Assembly: GCA_963691655.1 (NCBI GenBank)
Contig: OY829328.1
Span: 32,197,890-32,261,889, forward strand
DNA from: Toxonevra muliebris
Taxonomy: Eukaryota > Arthropoda > Insecta > Diptera > Pallopteridae
Length of the DNA stretch: 64,000 bases
Direction: 5' to 3'
The translations under genes and the position numbers were made by a program. Positions 54,878-64,000 of the stretch are shown here, piece by piece. The notes beneath the pieces are model-generated. The model saw only the letters and a list, made by a program, of their open reading frames with translations, searched no databases and was not told the DNA's origin. Each line of letters opens with the position of its first letter. Positions within the stretch are counted from its first letter, which is position 1.

Positions 54878-55967
54878 GTTCAATAAATAAACAAAAAAGC
54901 TTGAGCTTTAATTACTGCAATTTGGATCTTTAAGGAATTTATGGTCTGCTTTTATATATGTATTTAAAGTTAATTGAGAATTGTCTATTATTTTTAATTA
55001 CATAAAATTAATAAAATTCGAATGCTTGACCTTTAATTAATTTATTATAGATTAATCACAGACATGTGAATGTACTTACCTCTAATATTAAAAATATAAT
55101 CGAGTTCGGGAATGAAAAAAATATGGTAAAAAAAAATATAGCAAAAATCATTGAAAGATCTTATCGTATCTTGGATTATAAATATTTCGGTGAAATAGAT
55201 AAATTATACAAATTTTATTTAATAACAAATACTGAATAAAATTTCTGGTTGATTTAAAAAAAAATTTTCGAATTTCAAATGCATTGCAAATTCTCGAAAA
55301 ATGATCGATACATAAGCCAGCGAATAATTTCACAGGTTTACATGAGCAATCGATAATTAAGATCGCGCTGATAACGAATCTGCTGTCCAGCTGTCCATTT
55401 TTCGTTATCAGGTCATGATTATGAGATATTTGCATTTGGAGATTTTGGGAAGATTTGATCACTTTTTAGAACTGTTTTTTTTTTTTTTTTAAATCTACTG
55501 AAACATTTTGGAAAATAAATATGCACGCTATCTTACTTACAATAAATCAGGTTAAACATCTTTTGAAAATAAGGCCTGCGTTTCATTCAGTTTACGAGAA
55601 ATTTTAACTTTTTTAGACCCTTTTTCTAAAATTTATCAAAAATATAAAGGCAAAAGGAAGAAAAGGAAAAATTGCGCCATTTTCCGTAAGAAAGATTCAA
55701 GCTATATATGGAGCATTATTGTTGAACTACTTGAGGTTCTCAACTGTGCTCATCCTACGCCCCCCTTTTCGAATTCGTGGCAAACCCGCGCCTCCCCTAC
55801 TTTGATTTTCACACAACAATTTTTTATGCTGGTTTACTATTTGTTAAATTAAATCTTACCCGCTTCGATAAAATTTCGGTTTTTCCGTAGTTTGGATGAG
55901 CCTCTGGATAGTTTGCGTCAAAGATAAACTAGGCTAGTAAATTTAGTTGAATTGTTCCTCGTGAGAA
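54878..55967. other. AT-rich stretch downstream of the array
   Basis: A minus-strand frame of 104 codons (55148-55462) has no recognisable domain and no sign of splicing. Poly-T near 55475. No fourth DUF1091 copy seen. Confidence 0.35.
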
Positions 55968-56090
55968 AAACTAGGATGGTGAAGTTTAAGTGACGTTTTA
56001 GTTGGAAACTCGCTAGCTTAAACTAACCAAATAATTAATAAATAGAGTCAATCATGCATTGTGCATTATCTTAAGTGAGTTTTTGATAGT
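55968..56090. repeat. Dispersed repeat, copy 2 (pair with 17218)
   Basis: AAACTAGGATGGT, then CTCGCTAGC, then ACTAACCAAATAATTAATAA as at 17218-17280. Confidence 0.4.
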
Positions 56091-56204
56091 AAAAGGTAGG
56101 CAAAAAAAAAAACACTGTTAAAATTTTTTTGAACTAAACTTCTTTGAAAATAGTATTTTACGTTCGTTTTTTTTTTTAATAATAGTTTTTAACAATTTGT
56201 CGTA

Positions 56205-56650
56205 TTTTTGCGGTTTAAAGCTATTATCGATGCGAATTCGGACCATTTTCGATGCGTCTCTGAAGCGAATTTCGAAAACGCAAACGTGCACACACTGATG
56301 CGATTTCTTCGCATTGAAATCGCAACAGCTGATTTTCATTTCTACCAGTTAAATTAACTATTAAGTTAAATATAAATATTAGAATAAAAGTATTAATATA
56401 CAAAATAATATCAAACATTTCTGAATTTGTTTCTTTTTATTCACTTTTTTCTTTTCACTTCCTCTTCTTCTTTATTTTGTTACCTGTCGGTATGAAAATG
56501 CAGAAGTTTGCATTTTCGGTATGATAAAAGAGGGGAACTGTGAATGCCGAAAAAACGATGCGTCAAAGCGGCAGATGTGTGTGCACGCTCATATGAAATA
56601 TGAGCGTTGCGGATTCGCACCGATAAAATCGCAACTATGTGTGCGTACCT
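56205..56650. mobile_element. Likely MITE with CG-rich inverted ends
   Basis: TATCGATGCGAATTCGGA (from about 56225) pairs with the inverse TATCGGTGCGAATCCGCA near 56612-56630. Both sides also hold ACGTGCACACAC versus GCGTGCACACACA in inverted arrangement. TTA borders the right side. The superfamily and exact limits are uncertain. Confidence 0.4.
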
Positions 56651-56936
56651 TAAGTCAGAAATGGAAAATGTGAAACTTAAAGGTGCATATTGTAGGTTTT
56701 AACATATAATATGAAAGAAAAAAGAAATTATTTTGTTAAATGCAAAATATTATGATTATGGTGCATTACAGAGTATTCAAATATTTGTTTATTGAAATAT
56801 CTCCGCGCCTCCCTTCAAATCAGTCTACGCCCCACCACTTGAGAACCACTGCTCTATATGATTGTAATTTAACTTGAAAAGAAAGCTTGTCTTTTTTTGC
56901 TAAAAAAAACCTAAAATTACAAAATGGCAAGCCCAG

Positions 56937-57095
56937 TAGTTTTGGAGATGCAAGACTTTATTGAACGCAAGACGCACACCACACGGACGCTAACCAAACT
57001 AAACCAACCAAACCGACCAAATTCGTACAAAAAAGATATGGCGCGAAGCGAAGTGTATGTCTTGCGTTCAATAAAGTCTTGCATCTCCAAAACTA
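56937..57095. mobile_element. Perfect 37-bp palindromic-arm MITE, TA at both ends
   Basis: TAGTTTTGGAGATGCAAGAC, then TTTATTGAACGCAAGAC (56937-56973), is repeated without a mismatch as its inverse at 57059-57095, around an 85-bp loop. TA at each end is the likely target duplication of a Tc1/mariner-type MITE. The arms' identity implies a young insertion. Confidence 0.7.
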
Positions 57096-57908
57096 AGAAA
57101 TTTTTTTCTTCCTTTTGCGTTTATATTTTTGATATATTTTAGAAAAAGTTTCTGAACATTCAACATTTTTTTACTTTACATTAGGATATCTCATAAACTG
57201 CATGAAATACAAATGTTTTCGTAAATTACAAAAAGAAGAATTTTCTTAAAAGTAATCAGAAATAAATCATTGGATGTTGAAGTTAAGTCAAAATAAAAAA
57301 TGACTATACATAAAAATTTGTCATCACGAAAACGCGAAAATGTGTGATATATTGTGAAATATTTTGGTTTTACAAATACACACATGATTACTTAAAATTA
57401 TGGACTGCATCTAATAAACCTTGAAATAATGAGATAAAGTACCTTAGGGAAAATAATGCATACCACCATGTATGCTGCACAGTAGGACAACATTTAAAAG
57501 ACTCTCAATAGAAACACTTAAGGAAGGCTAATAGAAAAACTTGTGATTCCGAAAATTATCACAAAAAGCAATGTAGAAATGGTTTAACTTCATAAACTAC
57601 GTATTTATGAGTGTGCGTAGTAAATAATTTCATCAGTTTTCTTTTTATGTCTAACAACTTTTAATTTCCATAAAACTGCCAGAAGATGTAACGAAAATCT
57701 TAAAGAGATATCTCCGCATCGATTTCTAAGAAAAGATGAAACAACAAAGAAAAACTGAAGAATACCAAGTAGTAGACAAAAATAAAAAAAAATAAATAAA
57801 TAAAGGAAAATTATGAACTCGATACTTAGAATCAGACAAGGTATACAAGTATGAAAAGACAAATGTAAGAATTTTGAAAAAGTAAATAGTTAATTAGGAA
57901 AGGTCAGT
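57096..57908. other. Unassigned AT-rich stretch
   Basis: Short minus-strand frames (57191-57385, 57605-57862) without domains. Nothing recognised. Confidence 0.3.
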
Positions 57909-58031
57909 GTGAGATGAATGAAAACCGTAGAACATTTTGTGTGGCAGGAAAATTGTTTAGTTAAAGCAAGGTTAGTTTCTACCAAGAAAGTAAAAATACT
58001 TCATTATTCATTCACATTTTGAGTTCAAACG
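57909..58031. repeat. ~123-bp direct repeat, copy 1
   Basis: GTGAGATGAATGAAAACCGT, then AGAACATTTTGTGTGGCAGG, to TCATTATTCATTCACATTTT. The second copy at 59356 is over 90 percent identical by eye. Its ends (GTGAGATGAATGAA and inverse GTGAATGAATAATGAA) are weakly inverted, so it may be a tiny MITE. Confidence 0.8.
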
Positions 58032-59355
58032 CTGTGGTACAGTTATTAGAAGCCGCAAGTGACAGTGGTTTGAAAGTAGTCTAAGCAAATGTAAGACCAT
58101 ATTCGCTTGATAAGCTCTAAAGATCCATGAAGACTAAATACCTTCCGTGCGGTTGTATAAGTTGATAAGAAAAAATAAAAAACCTTGTCTCAAAACACAC
58201 CTCACCCATATTTTAGGTACATAGTTAGGCATAAGGAATTAATTTAATTGAGGCTCCCTCATCTTACATTCTATTACTTTATCGCGAATTGGAAGTACTT
58301 TTCAGCAAAGTGAAAGCACACATCAAATTTCTATGCGCATTTATATTGATTTTTTGCAGAAATGTATGATTTTTGTGCTAGAACTCGGTTTTTTTTTAAT
58401 TATGTAGCATAAACTCACATTATATTTTATTAGAAATACAAACAATTAACTGCACCTCAATTCAGTTCTTCTCTCTCAACTTCCGCTATTAGCTTCTCTT
58501 GGGTACAGAGCTTGTGTTCTGTTTACACACCCGCTGATAAAGACGTGTTTCATTTGGCGCCCTACTTAACCAAAGAAATCAATAAAATTCATTATAATTT
58601 TTTTGAGTTTTGTATGTTATATACTTAAATGTTTTTCGTATTTTTATTTAAGCAGATAACTAAACAGAAAAATTATAATTTTTAAATTAATCACGAACGA
58701 AAGTAACTCCACATGAAGCACAGGCATTCAAAAAACACGTTAGGAAATAAAGTTAAAGAATTTAAGAATTTAACCTTAAGATAAATGGCTGAAAGCACAG
58801 TGTGGTGCATACAATTCGTAGCATAATTCTTTTTTATTTTGGTTTTTTGTTGTTTTTTTTTTGTTGGATGAAGCAAATGTTCTTCAATTTTTTGTATACG
58901 AGTATTGGGGAGGGGAAAACCAGAAAAACAAAATTTATTTTTGGAGTTTTGTTTTAATTTTACTCTTTTTAAAGTTTTTTATTTTTACAAATATTTTTCT
59001 GTATTCAGCATGAAATTAATTGAGTTCATTTTCGTTTAATGTTAACATGATTTGTTTTATTTTCGCAAAATTATTTTTAAAATATAAAATTTTTGTTTGG
59101 ATTCGGTATATTTGTAGATCAGTTAAATAGAAACGGAGTAACTTTTGGAGAAAAAAAACTAATTTTTGGTTATTTGTCGGTTTATTTGCAAGTCTTTACG
59201 TTTCCAAAATTTCCTTAGTTAAGATTGGATATACTCAGGATTATTCAGTCAGGGTCATGCTTAAGGGGACATTCCAGTTTAAAATTAGAAAAAAATAGAC
59301 TTTTGGACGAATTTTTTTTTTTAAAGTATGATATTTTACCACAAAATTGCTGAGA
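58032..59355. other. AT-rich stretch with an LTR-like primer-site motif
   Basis: TTTGGCGCCCTACTTAACC at 58554 contains the TGGCGCCC core of a tRNA-Lys primer-binding site used by gypsy-type retroelements. It is preceded by a comparatively GC-rich segment (58460-58550) that could be LTR U5. No coding or second LTR was recognised. Confidence 0.25.
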
Positions 59356-59477
59356 GTGAGATGAATGAAAACCGTAGAACATTTTGTGTGGCAGGAAAAT
59401 TGTTTAATTAAAGAAAGGTTATTTCTACCAAGGAAGTAAAAATACTTCATTATTCATTCACATTATGAATTCAAACG
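59356..59477. repeat. ~122-bp direct repeat, copy 2
   Basis: Copy of 57909-58031 in the same orientation, about 1.45 kb away. Confidence 0.8.
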
Positions 59478-59751
59478 TTATGTGTGTCTTGAAAAACAAA
59501 ACAAAATTGTTTGGCCACTTTTAATCCAAGATGGCGGCGGTAGAGAGCATTTCCAAAAAAGTCTATTTTTGGTGGTAGGATGGATTCCGAGCTTTCTAAT
59601 AAAGATAGAGACAATAGAACCACAAAAAAGTTAAACGTTCTCCTTCTCCTTTTTTAGGATCTTTGTTTTTCAATTTATTTTTAATTGGAATTTTTCTCAT
59701 AGCAAAAAAGGAGGGAGAGAAAATTAAAATTTTTGAGATTCCTTTTATAAC

Positions 59752-59752
<1 letters not shown>

Positions 59753-59790
<38 letters not shown>
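59753..59790. repeat. (ATT)n run, the LINE 3' tail
   Basis: Twelve to thirteen ATT units, read TAA/AAT on the LINE strand. Confidence 0.95.
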
Positions 59791-59792
<2 letters not shown>

Positions 59793-61027
59793 GTTTACAA
59801 GGGGAGCCCAAACAGGCAGGCACTGCGACCTAAAAGATCTTTTGTGCCAACCCCCACTTATGACAAAAGACGTTCAGCTGATCTAATGAAAGCCAAAACG
59901 TCGTTTGCTGAAGAGGATTTTATTTTGTTAATCGTAGGAAAAGATGTACCAAAGATTCCCCCTCTGAGCAGAGCCAAGGCCGGACATTCGCACAGAATAT
60001 GAGCTGTCGTTTTGTCATCTTCTAGACAAAGACGGCACTCTGTCTCATTGGACAGACCTATTTTGTTTAGGTGATATCTGATCACATAGTGCCCAGACAT
60101 ATAGCCCACCAGCAGCCTAAGGTCAGGTTTGGAATAAGAGATGGGCCAATTGTAGGCAAGCGGAACGATAAGCGTTTTGCCTGTCTTAAACCTGGAATAG
60201 ACTTTCAATAATCAAGCCATATTGCTTAGACCACTCCTCAACGATTGATTTCGTGGAGGCCCAGCCAATTCCACAGAACGGAGCGGGGCCAATGTACAAA
60301 GTCGATGAACCCTTCCTAGCCAGTTCATCGGCAACCTCATTACCATCAATGTTACAATGGCCGGGTACCTAACAAAGCGTAACTTTGTTATGGGTAGACA
60401 AGCGTTGGAGACTCTGAAAGCATTCCTTCACCAGTTTTGAGGAAAAACTCCTTGAAAAGAGAGCTAAGAGAGCCGCCTGGCTGTCTGAAAAAATTGCAAT
60501 TTCTGCGCCTTTTAGACCTTTGTGAAGGTTTAAACTAGCACAGGTCTCAATAGTGTATATTTTAGCTTGAAAAACACTGGGCCAAATACCCAGTGGGATT
60601 GAGATTCTAGTATTGGGTTCTGCAAATGCCGGCACCAGAATCACAATCCATCTTCGAGCCGTCTGAGAGCATAGGGACCGAAGTTACAACGTTGGCCATC
60701 CCAATCGGACCTGGAAGGAAACACAATATTGAATTTCCTGCCGAAACTTAGATCCCTAATCATATAATCCGATACAGCACAGATTAAAGAATTGGGAATT
60801 TCGTCAAGTATGCTAATATGGCCAGAGTTACCTTTTAACAGACTCGACGAGATTTATAGCCTCAGGACAGTATTTGCGGCTGTTTTCTTAATGAAAATGT
60901 GTAACAGCACCAAGTCAATCAATGCTTCAATAGCAGGAGTTGGGCAGGTACGCATTGCTCCAGTTATGGAGACACAAGCAAGCCTTTGGAGCTTGTTAAG
61001 TTTGGTGATGGCTGAGCCCTGCATGGC
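59755..61027 (-). mobile_element. I/R1/LOA-like LINE, 5'-truncated, (TAA)n tail, 11-bp duplication
   Basis: TTTATAACCAT at 59744-59754 and 61028-61038 is a perfect target duplication. Between them, on the minus strand, lies the 3' part of a LINE ending in a (TAA)n tail (the plus-strand ATT run to 59790). The 3' untranslated region contains AGGTCGCAGTGCCTG, also found at the tail of the SINE at 53.4 kb and at 19.6 kb. About 1.27 kb remains of a 5-6 kb element. The TAA tail is typical of I-type elements. Confidence 0.85.
59858..61020 (-). pseudogene. LINE ORF2 fragment: end of reverse transcriptase, RNase H, zinc knuckle
   Basis: In order on the minus strand: LNKLQRLA..., TGAMRTCPTPAIEALIDLVL, LHIFIKKTAA (C-terminal end of the reverse transcriptase region, about 61020-60860). 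Then an eroded stretch, then RNase H: VFQAKIYTIETCASLN, IFSDSQAALLAL (catalytic Asp), and after a TAG replacing Trp at about 60370, VPGHCNIDGNEVADELARKG (catalytic Asp) to GWASTKSIVEEWS. After a frameshift: LRLLVGYMSGHYVIRYHLNK, then CRLCLEDDKTTAHILCECPA, the C-terminal C-x2-C-H-C knuckle. Stops and shifts in three places make it dead. The order reverse transcriptase, RNase H, knuckle is that of I/R1/LOA-type LINEs. Confidence 0.85.
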
Positions 61028-61039
61028 TTTATAACCATG

Positions 61040-61680
61040 CGAAATGCATTTCGGTTTTTTAAAATCAGTTTAGTAGAACTTGAGATATCAGTCCTACCAG
61101 CTCAGAAAAACGTGTTTAACTTTTTTTTAAATAAATTTTTACGTTTAAAAATTTAAAAAATTATTTTTTTATAAAAATTTTTTAGATGCTCCGATTGGGC
61201 CTTTTTTCTCACTGTACGTGCTCCCCGCTCTTTCAGTTAGCTTGAGCTTGAGAGTTCCGTAAATTTTCAACATCCGAAAACGTATTTTTTGACAATTTAG
61301 GTAGAAAAAAGTATGATGATTACGAATCGAATGTCAGTTCTTCAAAATTCAAAATGGCGGATTCAATATGCTGAAAGATTTTTTAAAAATTAATCTGATT
61401 ACCTTGAAACCTGTTACTGGAGGGTTTTTTATGGACGCTGATTACGATACTGGTATTAGATTTCGAAAATGCAAAATGGCAGATCCAACATGGCGGAAGA
61501 TTTTAGGTATATGGCTCAAAATATATTCAATTTTTAATGGTTACCTTAACACGTTGACTGCAGTGTGAGATCAACGTGGTCTCACAAGTCAAAGGAGCTA
61601 TGGTGGCCGGTCGGGCCACTTTTTTTCTTATATGGTGGCACTCAACGTGTTAATTTAACCATGTCAGGCATCTAGATCCT
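61040..61680. repeat. Stretch with repeated 'AAAATGGCGGATCC' motifs
   Basis: AATTCAAAATGGCGGATTCA (61345), TGCAAAATGGCAGATCCAAC, then ATGGCGGAAGATTTTAG (61470-61505) recur about 125 bp apart and resemble the inverse motifs at 53225-53345 (CCGCCATTTT). Another AAGATGGCGGCGG is at 59528. A dispersed repeat of unknown type. Confidence 0.4.
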
Positions 61681-63642
61681 AGATCCGCCATTGCATACAT
61701 ATACTTGTATAGATTGGAAGGGCTCCTAAACGGGAGGACATAGGTGTGCGTTGCAGGCTCGGGGAAGATTGAAATATAGTTATGTATATGTATTACTAAA
61801 TGAGCACGTTCTGTTGTTGTTTTTTATATCGTAAAGTCCTTGGCCAAATCAAAATGTAAGTTTTGTTTTTTTTTTTTTTTTGTAAGAATGTTCATACATC
61901 ATTTGGGTTGGCCCTCATATGAACATGATTTTCGATTAAATCTTTTAATCAGACTTTTTACTTTACTAAATTTGCATAAGATTATGCAATCCGTACTTGC
62001 AAGTATACGTAAGTAGTTAGTGAAATATTCATAATTATTACAGGAAATCGATCAAGCAGATACACCAAACAAGAAAAATGCGAGCTACAAAATTCTGTTT
62101 TGTCTTACCTTTTATGATCACCTCATTCTCGGCGTAGTACGTAATTAATATATATATATACATATACATATATATATTAATTTTTTTCTGTTGCTACTCA
62201 AGTCATTTACAGTTAAGTGTGCGCGCGCAATTATTCGTCAATTTGCAAATGAAGCTGTGTTTTTTTTTTATTTTTAATTTTTTTTTTGTCGGCCGCTGAT
62301 CTTGCGTAGCAGATAATCCGCACTCAAAAACACCATAAATGTGTGCTGCGCTAATTATGCGCAAATATAAATGCCTGTATGTGCGTGTGTACGTGTGTGT
62401 GAGAATGTTTAGTTTAAGTTTTATGTGAGATTTTTATAGATGCCTTGCGGCCGATATTACGATACACTCGCGTTGTTGTATCTCGTTTAAAATGGAAGAT
62501 GCCAAAATCTCTGAAGAGGCACAGGAAATCAATTTGATCGATGGAAAGTAAAGAAACAAGTTCAAATGGAAACTTGTCTTCTTATCTTAAAGGTTTAAAT
62601 AAAGTAACATTTTTAAATATACCCACATTTTTTTATTTTGTAAATTATCATAAAGCTTGTTATTTAAATCTTTTCAATTTCTTCCTTCACTTAAGAGCCA
62701 TAAATTTTTCAAATTAACAAAATTCTTATTAAGTTATAATATAGCAATTTTTATTTGATATCAATTTACAATTGATTTATCCCAATTACAATGAATAGCT
62801 TATCTGCAATGTGATGCTGGTTCTACATGCATCTGTGTGAATTGTCGGCAACGGGCATACACATGTATGTACAACAACAACTTGACCATAAGCCTTCCCG
62901 CTCATCATCAGTAGATAAATTAAAGAAAGCGCAAACAGCTAAAAACAAATCTACATTGATGCTATATCTATAACTAGCTACATACATATGTGTGACCACC
63001 AGCAGCAATGTCAGCAACAGCGAAAGGAAACGGACACAGCGTTCGTTTTGACACTTCTTAAAAAGTCGTAAATTTTATGCGTTGCATACAAAACCAATCC
63101 CCAAAGATCATTTTGCTTTGCAACAGTGTCTGCCTTGACTGTTGACTGCCTGCCTGGCTGCTTGCCTACCCGTTGTTGTTGTTGTTGATTTTTGCAGTTT
63201 GTTTCAAGCAAGCAAGCAAGCTAGCATCAAGCAAGTAAAGAAGACGATTTTCGTATTTTTGCATCTTTAATCTATACGCGTTGATCTTTTATTAATACTC
63301 GATAAATAATCACAGCAAATGGGTGGATGTCATTATGAGTATTTTTTCGCCCTTAAACCAAACAAACACAGACACAGACGTAAAGTTATTGTTTTTGTTA
63401 CTGGGTGTTGGATTAAGTGTCCAATATCAGCTGCTGTTGCTTTTCATTGGAAATAGCTTATTTAAATTAAACACTTTGCTTGTATGTTTTGAATACAGCA
63501 TAAACATTTTCTATAAAAGCAAAGGTATACAATTTTTTTTTAGCTAATCTAGTATCTATTAAGCAATGAAGGAGCCAATATTCAGCATTTTTTTTATTAT
63601 TAAACATATTATTTCTTTAAGTTTTATTCGTTTTTATTCGTT
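61681..63642. other. AT-rich stretch with one possible first coding exon
   Basis: 62491-62550 reads ATG GAA GAT ... as MEDAKISEEAQEINLIDGK before TAA, with a GTAAAG splice-donor-like site right after GGAAA. It follows a relatively CG-containing segment (62445-62480). This could be the first coding exon of a gene leaving the window to the right, but no downstream exon was recognised. Otherwise TA, TG and GTT runs (62144-62180, 62385-62402, 63172-63188). Confidence 0.25.
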
Positions 63643-63948
63643 TCAAAAATAGTTTGAATTATTTCTTCCTTTACTTGGCCCTGGTAAACTAGGACCCATG
63701 CGAGAACGTCTAAAAACGATAAATTTCAATCGTCTTCTTATTCTACTTTTTTCTGGAAATAAAAATAATGAAAAAATTACCTTAACTTACCTTTGTTACG
63801 TATTTTTATCTTAGTGAAAGTCGGAATCTATAACATAAATAATTTATTTTAATTTCTCTTATTTTTAAGCTAAAACCTCAATTACCTTATTAGATTTGTA
63901 ATCGGAAACTAAGATATAAAGCATTAAACTGCTGAAATGAACGGACAT
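63643..63948 (-). CDS. Possible small basic secreted peptide, three short exons
   Basis: On the minus strand, ATG at 63948 opens MSVHFSSLMLYILVSDYKSN (exon 63886-63948). A GTAATT...TTATAG intron of 58 bp follows, then IPTFTKIKIRNK (63791-63827), then a GTAAGT...TTTCCAG gap, then KSRIRRRLKFIVFRRSR and GPSLPGPSKGRNNSNYF (63643-63752), about 69 residues. The two joins keep frame (phases 0 and 1). The product would have a short hydrophobic start and a strongly basic C-terminal part, like some seminal or antimicrobial peptides. The second intron would be only 38 bp, shorter than normal for flies, which weakens the model. No homologue is recognised. Confidence 0.25.
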
Positions 63949-64000
63949 TGCAGTTGCCGCCTTTAGACTCCAATTTCAATACACTTTGAAATTTCGTTGT

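Noticed and set aside
55148..55462. 104-codon minus-strand frame downstream of the DUF1091 array
   Set aside because: No recognised domain, no signal peptide or splice evidence; length is not exceptional for this DNA.
56924..57142. 72-codon ATG frame
   Set aside because: It spans the palindromic MITE; both arms are translated, so the frame is a by-product of the inverted repeat.
58554..58572. TGGCGCCC motif as proof of an LTR retrotransposon
   Set aside because: Only eight bases match the tRNA-Lys primer site and no LTR pair or gag/pol sequence is visible; mentioned only as a weak hint.
1..64000. CRISPR arrays, operons, riboswitches or bacterial promoters
   Set aside because: None seen; gene structure and repeats are those of an insect nuclear genome.

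Overview
This is AT-rich, repeat-dense nuclear DNA from an insect, most likely a brachyceran (higher) fly. The evidence is a tandem set of three-exon genes encoding DUF1091-type secreted proteins (a family known mainly from Drosophila and related flies), 58-64 bp first introns, CA/CAG/CAA microsatellites, a tRNA-Glu-like SINE, and many Tc1/mariner, hAT, piggyBac and PIF/Harbinger relics. Nothing looks prokaryotic: no operons, ribosome binding sites, CRISPR arrays or rRNA. I cannot name the species.

Genes. The only confidently functional genes are three tandem same-strand paralogues at 43843-44634, 49869-50784 and 54016-54877. Each has a 24-codon signal-peptide exon, a 110-codon second exon and a 59-61-codon third exon, with both introns in phase 0. 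The second and third genes share intron and flank sequence and are the younger pair. A very small possible gene lies at 63643-63948 (minus) and a possible first coding exon near 62491; both are weak.

Layout. 1-4.8 kb: mariner fragment, SINE-like relic, a pogo-like TA element with a zinc-finger relic, and a MITE. 5.1-7.4 kb: a foldback-like element with a PIF/Harbinger element inside its terminal repeat. 8.3-12.4 kb: two inverted copies of a DD37E Tc1/mariner family. 13.1-14.2 kb: a decayed hAT copy split by a LINE fragment. 17.7-19.0 kb: a mariner (DD34D). 19.6-25.5 kb: LINE/SINE pieces, a Tc1-like foldback element, a transposase relic and a hAT element with a perfect 8-bp target duplication. 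28.7-33.4 kb: a deleted DD41D mariner, a LINE fragment inside a repeat, and a second hAT. 37.1-41.3 kb: a DD41D relic, a piggyBac-type MITE, and a three-level nest (foldback MITE inside a TTAA element inside a zinc-finger pseudogene). 43.8-54.9 kb: the DUF1091 array, its intergenic spaces filled with DD37E copies, a piggyBac transposase relic and a dimeric tRNA-derived SINE nested in a TA element. 56-61 kb: MITEs, a perfect palindrome, and a 5'-truncated LINE whose 3' tail matches the SINE's tail. 61-64 kb: mostly unannotated AT-rich DNA.

Most of the window is best read as a graveyard of transposons around a small expanding family of secreted-protein genes. Element boundaries were set by eye from terminal inverted repeats plus target-site duplications, so they are strongest where both are present. 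Protein family calls rest on recognising motifs; no database search was possible.
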